A stretch of 64,000 bases of DNA, from contig CAYRFQ010000011.1 in assembly GCA_964423615.1 (NCBI GenBank), forward strand, positions 1-64,000, given 5' to 3'. Under the pieces are notes generated by a model that was not told where the DNA came from, ran no database searches, and worked only from the letters and a program-made list of their open reading frames with translations. A program made the position numbers and the translations under genes. Every line of letters begins with the position of its first letter. Positions within the stretch are counted from its first letter, which is position 1. Of this stretch, positions 1-8,129 are shown piece by piece. This DNA is from CAYRFQ01 sp964423615 (GTDB taxonomy: Bacteria; Planctomycetota; Planctomycetia; Gemmatales; Gemmataceae).

Positions 1-19
1 AAAAGAAGAAAAACCGATC

Positions 20-280
20 TCAAAATCGATCACCGTAGCGCTGTAGTATTAAGATGGTTCTCTCCGCTGGGCGCGCCCCGGTTGAAGACATCGTGCGGTT
101 CTTGGGTGAGGGGGAACTCCATTTCTGACCTTCGGCCAACAAACGGACATCGAGAGACCGTAGCCTTTCGGCGAGTGGTTTGGATTGTGGATCGACCTTT
201 CCTTGTGCCTGGGTCGTCGCCGTGGAGAGCATCCATAAGAACAAACACAACAGCCAGGAGATTCCAGAGAATAATCGCAT
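20..280 (-). CDS. small secreted protein, unknown function
   Basis: An 86-residue protein whose first 26 residues form a clear signal peptide: a positive start, a Leu/Trp-rich core and an AQ-type cleavage site. The rest is short, polar and basic with no domain I recognise. A GGAGGG ribosome binding site lies about ten bases upstream of the ATG, which favours a real gene over a chance frame. It is the first gene at the window edge and points away from the gene at 441. It is probably exported; no function can be given. Confidence 0.55.
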   Translation of the reverse strand: MRLFSGISWLLCLFLWMLSTATTQAQGKVDPQSKPLAERLRSLDVRLLAEGQKWSSPSPKNRTMSSTGARPAERTILILQRYGDRF

Positions 281-440
281 AGCTCTTTCCCTCCACCGAA
301 CAACAACATAATAGCTTCGAGATACATCTCAAAGTTAGCGACACACCCATCTCCAGGCGGTCTTGAGTTCACAACATCCTCACGCTACCATTTCGAAGTA
401 ACGTCCCGCAAACAGAAACCCAGTCGACTCCGGAAAATCC

Positions 441-839
441 ATGATACCCATCGCGTTCCGACTTTTACCTGAGCAGGATCTCAAGTCGTCCCTTTTACTG
501 GCTTGTCAGGAACGTGAGATTGACGCGGCTTGTGTTCTGACTTGTGTAGGTAGCCTCAGACGGGCTGTACTGCGATTCGCGGGCCAAGCGGAAACTACGA
601 TCGTAGATGCAGATTTCGAAATTGTATCTCTGGTCGGCACCATATCACGCCATGGGGCTCATTTGCATGTGTCCCTTTCGGACAGAAACGGCCACATGAT
701 CGGTGGCCATCTGTTTGATGGATCACTGATCCGGACGACGGCAGAAGTCGTGTTAGGTATCATCCCGGACTTACTATTCACTCGCCAACAAGACCCACAA
801 ACAGGATACCGAGAGTTACACATTCAACCTAAAGATTGA
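441..839 (+). CDS. PPC-domain (DUF296) protein
   Basis: The 132 residues consist entirely of a PPC/DUF296 domain, the fold shared by plant AT-hook proteins and stand-alone bacterial proteins. The family pattern is easy to follow: a start resembling RLLPEQDLK, a VLTCVGSL strand, a GxHLHxSLSD segment and GGHL, whose histidines bind metal in characterised members, then a TTAEVVLG strand and a DPxTGYxEL end. There is no AT-hook, so DNA binding should not be assumed. Bacterial members form trimers of unknown biochemical role. The next gene starts 46 bases downstream on the same strand, so the two may share a transcript. Confidence 0.85.
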   Translation: MIPIAFRLLPEQDLKSSLLLACQEREIDAACVLTCVGSLRRAVLRFAGQAETTIVDADFEIVSLVGTISRHGAHLHVSLSDRNGHMIGGHLFDGSLIRTTAEVVLGIIPDLLFTRQQDPQTGYRELHIQPKD

Positions 840-885
840 AAGTAAGAACCCGCCGAGAAAACACTCCAAACCCACGACATCAACC

Positions 886-1275
886 ATGAACTACAACGTA
901 GAGCAATTACTTACCGATATTCAGGCGACAGGGACGGAGGTGGAAACTCAAAAAAACGTAATCCACTTCCGCCATGACAACATACCTCTGACGTGTATTT
1001 ACGACGAAGGGCACGACCGAATGCGATTCCTATGTGCCATCATCAAGGAAGAGAATCTGGACGATCGCGAGTTACATACCTTATTATCGGCCAATTTCCA
1101 TACGGCACTCGACGCTCGTTATGCCATCAGCGAAGGAGTTGTCTATTCAGCGTTCCTTCATCCTTTAAGTAGTCTCACCACAGAAATGACCCAGTCTGCC
1201 ATCCGACAAGTGGCCACGTTGCGACGGACTTTCGGAACGCAATACAGTAGCGGTGAACTCTACTTTCCGGGGTAA
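886..1275 (+). CDS. YbjN-like / secretion-chaperone-like small protein
   Basis: A 129-residue soluble protein without signal peptide or membrane segment. Alternating strands and helices (VIHFRHDNIPLTCIYDEGHDRMRFLC, then a helix with LHTLLSANFHTALDARYAI, then VVYSAFLHPLSSL, written here only as landmarks) resemble the YbjN or type III chaperone-like fold, where a small alpha/beta sandwich often acts as a chaperone or regulator. The match is by overall pattern only. It follows the PPC gene closely and converges on the zinc-ribbon gene at 1280, leaving only a few bases between the two stops. Confidence 0.5.
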   Translation: MNYNVEQLLTDIQATGTEVETQKNVIHFRHDNIPLTCIYDEGHDRMRFLCAIIKEENLDDRELHTLLSANFHTALDARYAISEGVVYSAFLHPLSSLTTEMTQSAIRQVATLRRTFGTQYSSGELYFPG

Positions 1276-1279
1276 CGAA

Positions 1280-2515
1280 CTATTCTGCGTAGAAATTCGG
1301 ATTGTTGTCGCTTTCTGACTCTTCGTCCTCCCCATAGTGAAAAGACTGTCCCCGAATTTGCTCGACAGCGTTGACGGCTTCCCCGTAAACACTTGGCACG
1401 TTCGTAGTGTCGATGATCGCCATCAACGCGGGAACGGCCTGAATCCCTTCTGACCCACAAAGCCCAAGCGCCCGCGCGGCCCATCCCTCTGGCGGCAACA
1501 TCTCAGCCATGATGACTTCCGGATCACGTCTCAGCGATCGCCAACACGGAAAGCAAAAATTCGTCCCGACAACCCAGTTCGACTTGGCTCGATTCCAGAA
1601 GAAGAGTCTGGTTCCACAATGTTGGCACATCAATTCCGTTCCCGCTTCCTTGTGTCCGCTCGCGTATTGTGCCGGCCGTCCCCACAGGACATCAATTAAT
1701 GCCGGAACCGCCGATTTCGCTAGTTCGGGATGGTCCAACAGGGCTTTGGCGCAAGCCACACGGATGGTTCGATTCTCATGCTGGATGCCCGCAATTAACA
1801 GTGGACTGTTCCCTTGCTCAGCGGCCTCCCGGAGGCCTTCTACTTCGGCAAGATTTCCACGGCGGCGTTCCTGCGAGCGCATCGGAAGATACAACAGCAG
1901 CCCAACTAGAAATCCCAGTATCGTACCCACGAGCATTGTGATCCATCGTTGCAGTCCTTCGTCGACTTCACCAAGCGACCAAAGATATCCCATGACTGTG
2001 CCGGGGAATGCAAACACCAGCCCAAGGGTGAGCAGACTACCCAAGTCCACGGAGCGGAGTTTGATTTTGAACAGATCAGGAGAGAAGGGGAGTGTTTGCA
2101 TGTTCGCCGGACTCGCCAAAAAGGCTTCTGGTGGAACGTCGAAATCGAATTCCGATCTCGCTGGGATTTTGGCCGGACATCGACAGGCCGGACATCGGGC
2201 CAACAATTCCACATCGTCCGGAAACGAACCGAGAGTCGTGGCACAGTACGGATTGAGGCAAGTGTAGAAAATGCCGTCGTCTCGGTCGTGAGGAAACCGC
2301 TCGAGTCCTTCGGTGATCAACGGCATGTCTACCAGCAGGCTTTGCGGGTACGAATGGGGGCGTGCCTCCGCCTCGACGAATTCGGTCCTCTTTTCCAGGG
2401 GTAGTTCAGCCATGAACTCACCGCCCACGCGTTCCCCACAATGATTACAACTTCCGAGTTCGAGAGCGGTTTCGTTCATTTCTTGGCGGCAATAAAGACA
2501 CGTACTCGATGGCAT
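1280..2515 (-). CDS. zinc-ribbon membrane protein with HEAT-like repeats
   Basis: A 411-residue protein. An N-terminal zinc ribbon has CxxC pairs at residues 6-9 and 23-26. A second Cys-rich stretch follows near residues 85-120 (CLNPYC, then CPACRC) and a third near residue 310 (CQHC, then CFPC). Two hydrophobic segments around residues 160-215 look like a membrane hairpin, and the region after them is helical and resembles HEAT repeats (VACAKALLDHPELAKSAVP). The ATG at 2515 is preferred because GAGGA lies about seven bases upstream of it; the ATG at 2533 would place that site inside the gene. Function unknown; the architecture suggests a membrane-anchored scaffold. Confidence 0.7.
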   Translation of the reverse strand: MPSSTCLYCRQEMNETALELGSCNHCGERVGGEFMAELPLEKRTEFVEAEARPHSYPQSLLVDMPLITEGLERFPHDRDDGIFYTCLNPYCATTLGSFPDDVELLARCPACRCPAKIPARSEFDFDVPPEAFLASPANMQTLPFSPDLFKIKLRSVDLGSLLTLGLVFAFPGTVMGYLWSLGEVDEGLQRWITMLVGTILGFLVGLLLYLPMRSQERRRGNLAEVEGLREAAEQGNSPLLIAGIQHENRTIRVACAKALLDHPELAKSAVPALIDVLWGRPAQYASGHKEAGTELMCQHCGTRLFFWNRAKSNWVVGTNFCFPCWRSLRRDPEVIMAEMLPPEGWAARALGLCGSEGIQAVPALMAIIDTTNVPSVYGEAVNAVEQIRGQSFHYGEDEESESDNNPNFYAE

Positions 2516-2651
2516 GATTGTTCCTCGCAGCAATGATACTCATCAATTGATTATACCACTGTTGGCGAAGATGCGCGGACCGACCTATGGAGACCTGCAA
2601 AGCCAATGAACCAAAGTAGTAAACGTGTTGGCGTCGTTTTCTTTGGGCCGA

Positions 2652-2736
2652 AAGCCAACCTCATCCTTACTTCGCCAGAACGGCCAGGTACTTGACCGTC
2701 TTGAGCCAAGGGCCATCATCGACCGTTTCATGAGCT
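2652..2736. repeat. dispersed ~85-bp repeat, copy 1
   Basis: This stretch just beyond the stop of the M14 peptidase gene aligns with 20272-20361. Both contain GCCAACCTCATC, then GGCCAGG, ACTTGA and CGTCT, then GGCCATCA and ACCGTTTCAT, in the same order with small indels. No gene is convincing within it, although one minus-strand frame stays open across copy 1. Confidence 0.55.
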
Positions 2737-2745
2737 GCCCACTTC

Positions 2746-4380
2746 TCAAGAGCGAGTCGATAACGGTACTTTATTCCGGACTCGAAGGATCGGGAATTCC
2801 TCGCCGATCTTCGCGTAAGCGTCAAAGTAATTCCACGTTACCAAGCCATCATCCGATTCCGGTTCCAGAAGGTACACCAACAGGGTCCCGAGCGGTTGTG
2901 CAGTCCGCACAACGAATGTCCCTGCGGGTATCTTGCGACGATCTTTGTGGGACGTAACAGCAGCTTTGGCAATACGGTGGTTTTGGAATGCCATTTTCGC
3001 CCGACGAAACGCCTGCCATTCGTAAACTTCAACCGTGAGCCTCGTACCCTCCTTGAGCTTCTCTATCTGAATGCCATGTTGTCGAAGTTTGGCGACTATT
3101 GTCTTGAGATTCTTTGGAACAAGGTAGGCATAGGGCCGTCGAACAGACCTCACCGCTTCGAACTTACCATAGAAATCGACGCGGTAATCCTTCGGCTTTC
3201 CCGGAGGCGTTGGCCGAACTCCAGGGACAATGTCTTTGCGGAGGATACGCGGTTGCCACGGTGGGTCAAAACCCTTGACGATGTACTTGTTTGGAAATCG
3301 AGCGATCGCGGCTCGAATTGGAACCAAATCATTGGGTTGGGGATTCTCACCAGCAGCGATCACGCGTCGTCTCGCGGCTCGGAGTTTGGTCCGGACGGTT
3401 TTCGCGTTCTTGGCCAAGATGTTAAGGCACTCGGTCACCAAACCATGAGTGGCTTCTATGCGCTCCTGGAACGTAATATACGAATAGGCCTCAGATAGAA
3501 TAGACAATCGACCACGGAGACCAAAATAGTCCAACCCATATCGCGGTTCATGACCGTACGTCGTCCAACGACTCATCTTTCGATCGAAGTTCCCGTAATA
3601 GAACGTATCAATGTTGTTCTTCAACAAGTTCCGCGTAACCGCGGGCATCATCGTCCCACGCATCCACTTCCGCAACTCAATATCCGCCGCCGGATTGTGT
3701 GGAACATCATACGTCAAGGCATATCGATGCCACGAACCATTCGTCGTGTGACAATCGATAAAACAAGCCGGGTCCCATTGGTTCATTAAAGTGATGAGAG
3801 CACGAGCTTCGGGACTCTCGAGTTTGACGTAATCGCGATTCAGGTCAAAGCCTTGGGCGTTGGCCCTTCGCCCCATCCCTCCCACCGGTCCCACTTGCCC
3901 TGGGCGGTTGTCCTTGGCACGAACGTCGTTCCCGTCCGCGTTGTAATTCGGGACGAAGAGCAACACCAACTCCCGCATCCAAAGATGATCCGGTCGCCCC
4001 AGAAGCTCTCGCAGCATTCGCATCAACGCTTCTTGACCACAACACTCTCCCGAATGAATGTTTCCAATCACAAGGACTACCAAACGTTTGTCGTTTTTCA
4101 GTTGCTTGGGAGACGTCACGGGCGGAGACGCTATGACGGCACCAACCATGGGTTGCCCTTTGTGGGTCTTTCCAAACGTGAACTTGTGGATATGCTTGGC
4201 TCGTTGGGACACTCGGTCAAGGAATCGAACGACTGTCGCGCTCCGTGCCGTTTCTCGGTAATTGGATTGCTCGGCAACGGTTATCAATTCGTCATCGACG
4301 CTGTCTTGTTGGGCCGTGAGTGGCGCGGATCCCAAAAGGGCAAACAATACCGGCAAGAGAAAACACAAGGACGATTTCAT
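2746..4380 (-). CDS. secreted M14-family zinc carboxypeptidase
   Basis: A 544-residue protein with a signal peptide (about residues 1-24). The M14 signature is intact: zinc ligands H109 and E112 in NIHSGE, substrate-binding N181-R182 in DLNRD, third zinc ligand H211 in DCHTTNG, and catalytic Glu at about 297 in SEAYSY. The region after residue 340 is longer than a minimal carboxypeptidase and probably forms an extra C-terminal domain. It should hydrolyse C-terminal or amide bonds of peptides outside the cytoplasm; the substrate cannot be read from sequence. A dispersed repeat begins about ten bases past the stop. Confidence 0.9.
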   Translation of the reverse strand: MKSSLCFLLPVLFALLGSAPLTAQQDSVDDELITVAEQSNYRETARSATVVRFLDRVSQRAKHIHKFTFGKTHKGQPMVGAVIASPPVTSPKQLKNDKRLVVLVIGNIHSGECCGQEALMRMLRELLGRPDHLWMRELVLLFVPNYNADGNDVRAKDNRPGQVGPVGGMGRRANAQGFDLNRDYVKLESPEARALITLMNQWDPACFIDCHTTNGSWHRYALTYDVPHNPAADIELRKWMRGTMMPAVTRNLLKNNIDTFYYGNFDRKMSRWTTYGHEPRYGLDYFGLRGRLSILSEAYSYITFQERIEATHGLVTECLNILAKNAKTVRTKLRAARRRVIAAGENPQPNDLVPIRAAIARFPNKYIVKGFDPPWQPRILRKDIVPGVRPTPPGKPKDYRVDFYGKFEAVRSVRRPYAYLVPKNLKTIVAKLRQHGIQIEKLKEGTRLTVEVYEWQAFRRAKMAFQNHRIAKAAVTSHKDRRKIPAGTFVVRTAQPLGTLLVYLLEPESDDGLVTWNYFDAYAKIGEEFPILRVRNKVPLSTRS

Positions 4381-4585
4381 AAGATGGCATCCCGGAGGCG
4401 GAATAGTTTCAGAATGAGTTTGTTGTTGCGCTGAGATAGCAATGTTGGAAAGAGATATGGAGAGGAAGTTCTATTGAATAGAGCAATTAATTGTTCGAAT
4501 CGTTCTCACGGCCACTTCGAAGCCCAACGGCTTCAACCCTAGTGTCGTCTACAACTTAGCGAACCCAAGCATCCATCGACCATCA

Positions 4586-5560
4586 TCACAAGCCTTCTTT
4601 CCCTTTTGGGTCGGGCATGGTCCTGGCAATGTGTTTTTCATTTCGCTGTTTCGCCAGCTCAATTTGCTTTTGTCGTTCGCTAAAACTCGCAAGGCGTTTC
4701 TCGTTCAACTCCGCTATGCAATGAGGACAGGAAATGCCGGGTCGATAATGCGACGACGCGACGTCCTCGGATGTGAGAGGCCGACGACAGGCAAAACACT
4801 GGATGTGCTTGCCAGGGTCCAGTTCTTCGTTGACGGCCACGCGATTGTCGAACACAAAACACTCGCCTTCCCAAAGGGACTGTTCTGGAGTGATCTCTTC
4901 GAGATACTTGAGGATTCCGCCCTTGAGTTGATAGACCTTCTGAAACCCCTGTTGGAGTAAGTACGCGCTCGCCTTCTCACAACGAATGCCCCCAGTGCAA
5001 AACATCGCGATCTTCGGATGCTTCTGTGGGTCGAGTCGTTCTTGGACGTATTGAGGAAATTGTCGGAAGTTCGTCGTCCCCGGAGAGATAGCGTTTTGGA
5101 ACGTTCCAATGTCGCATTCGTATTGGTTTCTGGTATCGATGACCAAAACTTCTGGATCGGTGATCAGACGATTCCATTCGGCTGGATCGACGTGTTGCCC
5201 CGTCTCGGTCGCGGGATCAAGTCCGGACACACCCATGGTCACGATTTCGCTCTTGAGTTTGACTTTGAACCGGTGAAAGGGCATGTCCCCGGTGTAGGAT
5301 TCTTTGTGAAGGAGGTCCGCCAGGCGAGGATCTTGTTTCAGAAATCCAAGGACCGAATCGATCCCGTCGCGAGACCCCGCAATCGTGCCATTGATGCCTT
5401 CTGGAGCCAGCAGAAGGGTTCCCACGATATCTTGTGATTTACCGTGCTCGTGGAGAGGATCACGCAGTAACTCAAAATCCGGCAAGTGCACGAATTTATA
5501 CAACGCCGCGACGACGATCGACTGACCTTTGGGAATGGGCGAAGCTGTTGTGACGTCCAT
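4586..5560 (-). CDS. trhO: tRNA uridine(34) hydroxylase, rhodanese family
   Basis: A 324-residue protein of the YceA/TrhO family, which uses oxygen to hydroxylate uridine 34 in tRNA. An N-terminal ferredoxin-like domain (ALYKFVHLPDFELL, LLLAPEGINGT) is followed by a rhodanese domain with VIDTRNQYE and the active-site loop CTGGIRCEKA. A Cys-rich tail carries CFAC and CPHC pairs. The frame is open upstream to 5626; the ATG at 5560 was chosen because it starts about 20 residues before the first conserved strand, but no start has a strong ribosome binding site. It lies 135 bases downstream of the cmoA-like gene on the same strand, which supports a role in building oxyacetyl-uridine. Confidence 0.9.
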   Translation of the reverse strand: MDVTTASPIPKGQSIVVAALYKFVHLPDFELLRDPLHEHGKSQDIVGTLLLAPEGINGTIAGSRDGIDSVLGFLKQDPRLADLLHKESYTGDMPFHRFKVKLKSEIVTMGVSGLDPATETGQHVDPAEWNRLITDPEVLVIDTRNQYECDIGTFQNAISPGTTNFRQFPQYVQERLDPQKHPKIAMFCTGGIRCEKASAYLLQQGFQKVYQLKGGILKYLEEITPEQSLWEGECFVFDNRVAVNEELDPGKHIQCFACRRPLTSEDVASSHYRPGISCPHCIAELNEKRLASFSERQKQIELAKQRNEKHIARTMPDPKGKEGL

Positions 5561-5695
5561 AGTATCAACTAGACCAGATAAAACCATTGAGGAACGTAAG
5601 CGTGTGGTCGTAGGGTCCACCTCCAACGATTTCTCGGGTGGTTATTCACCAGCCCAAGGCATCGAAACTAAACGATGAGAACACTACATAGAGAA

Positions 5696-6460
5696 CTACT
5701 TAATCGCGAGAAAACCTTCAAAGCAAACATATTTCATGACCGTCGTAATATCCACGAACCCAGCCCGCTGGAGCAATCCAAGATTTCCGGCCGTGGAAAA
5801 CGGTTCGAGGATTCCTTTCAGACTCCGCGACTTGGCCAGGATTTCGTCTCCGGTGTATCCTTGTTCCAATTTATAATCGTTGTATACGGTCGTCATGATG
5901 TCTTGGAACCGCGCGTCAGGTCCTCGAACCTTCTCGAACAATAAAAAACCTCCGCCCCAGTGCAACGCTTGGTAAATTCGATCGAAGATCATCTGACGAT
6001 GCTTGGGCTTCACGAATTGCATCGTGTAGTAACAAACGATCAAATCGGCCTTTTCAAACTCCAGGTCGAGTAGGTCCTCGTGTCGAACCTTGAGATTGGG
6101 ATAATTCTGACACCGAGTCGTGGCCCGTTGAACCATGTCCCGCTCGGCATCGACGGCAACGATCTGGATTCGTTTCGTCGAATGCCGCTCAACGAGCATC
6201 TGAGTGAGTTTCCCGGTGGCACAACCAAGGTCGTAGCAGGTCGATCCGTCCGTCAAAAAGAAATCCGAGAGCGCCGCAATGAGGGTATGTCCTTGGTGGT
6301 ACAGCGGTACGGACTTCTCAACATGCTCGTCGAACCGAAGACTTGTGTCTCCTCCGAACGACCAGCTTGCGTTGTTCGCCTCCACCCCATCCCCGACTTT
6401 TTCCAACGACCGTCTCCTCCACAAACAGTTCGATTCTGCCGACAACCGCCTCGTTGTCAT
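5696..6460 (-). CDS. cmoA: CmoA-like SAM methyltransferase-fold enzyme
   Basis: A 254-residue class I SAM-fold protein. It carries FDEHVEKSVPLYHQ, the glycine loop YDLGCATG, AVDAERDM, the YYTMQF strand and the GGGFLLFEK loop in the order seen in CmoA, followed by an EQGYTGDEI helix and an AGF end. CmoA converts SAM and prephenate to carboxy-SAM, the donor used by CmoB. The partners trhO and cmoB lie on either side, which is the main reason to choose CmoA over a generic methyltransferase. The first 30 residues look non-conserved, so the true start may be downstream, near residue 27. Confidence 0.68.
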   Translation of the reverse strand: MTTRRLSAESNCLWRRRSLEKVGDGVEANNASWSFGGDTSLRFDEHVEKSVPLYHQGHTLIAALSDFFLTDGSTCYDLGCATGKLTQMLVERHSTKRIQIVAVDAERDMVQRATTRCQNYPNLKVRHEDLLDLEFEKADLIVCYYTMQFVKPKHRQMIFDRIYQALHWGGGFLLFEKVRGPDARFQDIMTTVYNDYKLEQGYTGDEILAKSRSLKGILEPFSTAGNLGLLQRAGFVDITTVMKYVCFEGFLAIK

Positions 6461-6572
6461 TCATTCAGTCATGCGAACCCTTTTATTGAGAACTGTGCGG
6501 CTCAAGTCGCAGACACACTCCCAAGTCGGATCAATCTGTGTCGTGTGTGGGATTTTCAGTCCCGAAGCCATT

Positions 6573-6710
6573 CGGCGAAACAAGTGTCATGTTTTCGATT
6601 TTCAGCTCCGAAGGGGCGCTAGAGCCTGGCCGTGGGTGTGAACCCACGGAATCCAAAGAACCAACACAAACACGACACGCCTTTATCCGTCCACCCCAGT
6701 GGAGAAGGAC
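6573..6710. repeat. dispersed repeat family A, copy 1
   Basis: The 550-base spacer 6461-7011 has no convincing gene. This part begins GGCGAAACAAGTGT, continues with CTCCGAAGGGGCGCTAGA and CCGTGGGTGT, and has GAACCCACGG, which pairs with the CCGTGGGTGT segment as a hairpin. It ends in CCAACACAAACACGAC. Related copies lie at 14452-14570 and 30182-30316. Short frames inside it are by-products of the repeat. Confidence 0.8.
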
Positions 6711-6770
6711 TTTGATTACTGCAACCGTTGCCTTCCAAGTCCCTCGCCCCGCTTGCGGGCAGAGGCCAGA

Positions 6771-6820
6771 TCTGAGCGAAGCGGGAAACACATAATCTGA
6801 GCGAAGCGGGAAACACATAG
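6771..6820. repeat. two tandem 25-bp units
   Basis: A 25-base unit beginning TCTGAGCGAAGCGGG is repeated twice head to tail, with one difference in the last base. The GAGCGAAGCGGGAA core recurs in the tandem array at 30327-30389. Confidence 0.85.
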
Positions 6821-6986
6821 GGTGAAGGGTTCTTAGCCTGACGACCTCAAGGAATCGCTCTCCCCTGGCAACGGCCACACAGAGTGTACCTGCTACCTTC
6901 TCCGCGCCGTTCTCAATAAGACATATGATATCACTCAGACATACAGAGTAGAATAGAGGTGGGTGAATTGGCTTCAAGAACAGAAG

Positions 6987-7006
6987 GAGTCCTCGTGAGG
7001 AGACTC
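6987..7006 (+). promoter_or_regulatory. hairpin covering the ribosome binding site of the 7012 gene
   Basis: GAGTC and GACTC pair, as do CTC and GAG, across a two-base loop with a GA bulge. The GAGGAG ribosome binding site for the lipoprotein at 7012 lies in the 3' arm, so translation could be limited by this fold. The stem is short and this is inference. Confidence 0.35.
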
Positions 7007-7011
7007 GACAC

Positions 7012-8070
7012 ATGAAATGCATCGGATACTCAAATGTCATTTGTTTGTTGCTTGTGTTGTGTCTGGTAGGGTGTTCCGGTCCCGCCAACCCTGAGAGGAC
7101 GTTTCGCTTGGGCAAAAGTGGAATTGTGCCCAAGTCTTCCAAGAAAAAAGAGTCCGCCGTGCAGTTTTCTGGGCCACTCTTTTTCTGGAAAGTCACAAAA
7201 AGCTCCAACCGACCGCCGGAAGAAAAAACCACAGACGGTTCGAAAGACGACCAGCCTATTCACTACTTGTTGGGTACGCCACCGACCGTGTCCAACAATT
7301 TCCTCCCGTTGCCCGAAGCAATTCAACAACCCTTCCAGAAATCGAAAATTCTGCTCATCCAGTCCGACCCTGCCGAGTTCGATGGCGTGAAAACGACCAA
7401 AATTTTAATGCAGGGGAGCCAAGCCGAGACCGGGAAAGCTCTGATGAGTTACCTCACCCCCGAATTGCAGAAAAAGTGGAAGGATCACCTCAAGAAACTG
7501 GGCTTGCCCGAGGATGCCTATTCCAAGTTTCGACCTTGGAGTGGGGCTTGGCAACTCTTGCGTCAACAACTGGCCATCCAGAACAGCGGTTCGGGCAACT
7601 CGCTCGAAACTCATGTGCTTGCCAGCGCCCAGACCAACAATATGGAGGTCAGGACTCTTGAGAAACCCGAAACGCCCCTGGCCAAGGCTCAACACCTCGA
7701 CGAACAATTGGAGTTGCTTCTCGTTGAGCATATCCTCATGTTGGGAAAGAACCTCCGTGGTCGCTCCCAGGATGCGTTCATGGCCTGGGTTGCGGGAGAC
7801 CCTGCTCTGTTCCATCGATTGCTCCGGAGCGATTTCCAGAAACAACAACCCAAACTCGAACGACTCTACGAAGAATTCTACGACCAACGCAGCAAACTCA
7901 TGGCAGACCAGATGGACGCCTACTTTTCCAAAAACAAGACCACCTTTGCAGTCGTTCAAGCCGACCACATCGGCGGCGAAAAGGGCCTGTTGAAACTACT
8001 CCAGTCGAAGGGCTATCAGCTCACCCAGGTTCATGCCAAAAACGAACAGGATAACACAGACGGACAATGA
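7012..8070 (+). CDS. lipoprotein with degenerate TraB/GumN-like domain
   Basis: A 352-residue protein with a lipoprotein signal peptide (lipobox LVGC, Cys 21). The pattern follows TraB/GumN proteins: an early YLLGT strand, PLPEAIQQPFQKS leading to a LLIQSD strand, a helical middle, and an end resembling the family's ADHIGGEKGLLKLLQSKGY. The usual GxxH after the first strand reads GTPP here, and the usual acidic residue in the VEVD-like strand reads Gln in IQSD, so putative active residues are missing at both N-terminal sites while the later GxxxG region is kept. It may be an inactive relative or a binding protein. It lies between the divergent cmoA-like gene and cmoB. Confidence 0.6.
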   Translation: MKCIGYSNVICLLLVLCLVGCSGPANPERTFRLGKSGIVPKSSKKKESAVQFSGPLFFWKVTKSSNRPPEEKTTDGSKDDQPIHYLLGTPPTVSNNFLPLPEAIQQPFQKSKILLIQSDPAEFDGVKTTKILMQGSQAETGKALMSYLTPELQKKWKDHLKKLGLPEDAYSKFRPWSGAWQLLRQQLAIQNSGSGNSLETHVLASAQTNNMEVRTLEKPETPLAKAQHLDEQLELLLVEHILMLGKNLRGRSQDAFMAWVAGDPALFHRLLRSDFQKQQPKLERLYEEFYDQRSKLMADQMDAYFSKNKTTFAVVQADHIGGEKGLLKLLQSKGYQLTQVHAKNEQDNTDGQ

Positions 8071-8129
8071 GAAGTCTGCAGGCTCTACTCTTGAAGTGCG
8101 CCCTTGTCATTCCCTAATCCCTATCCCCT

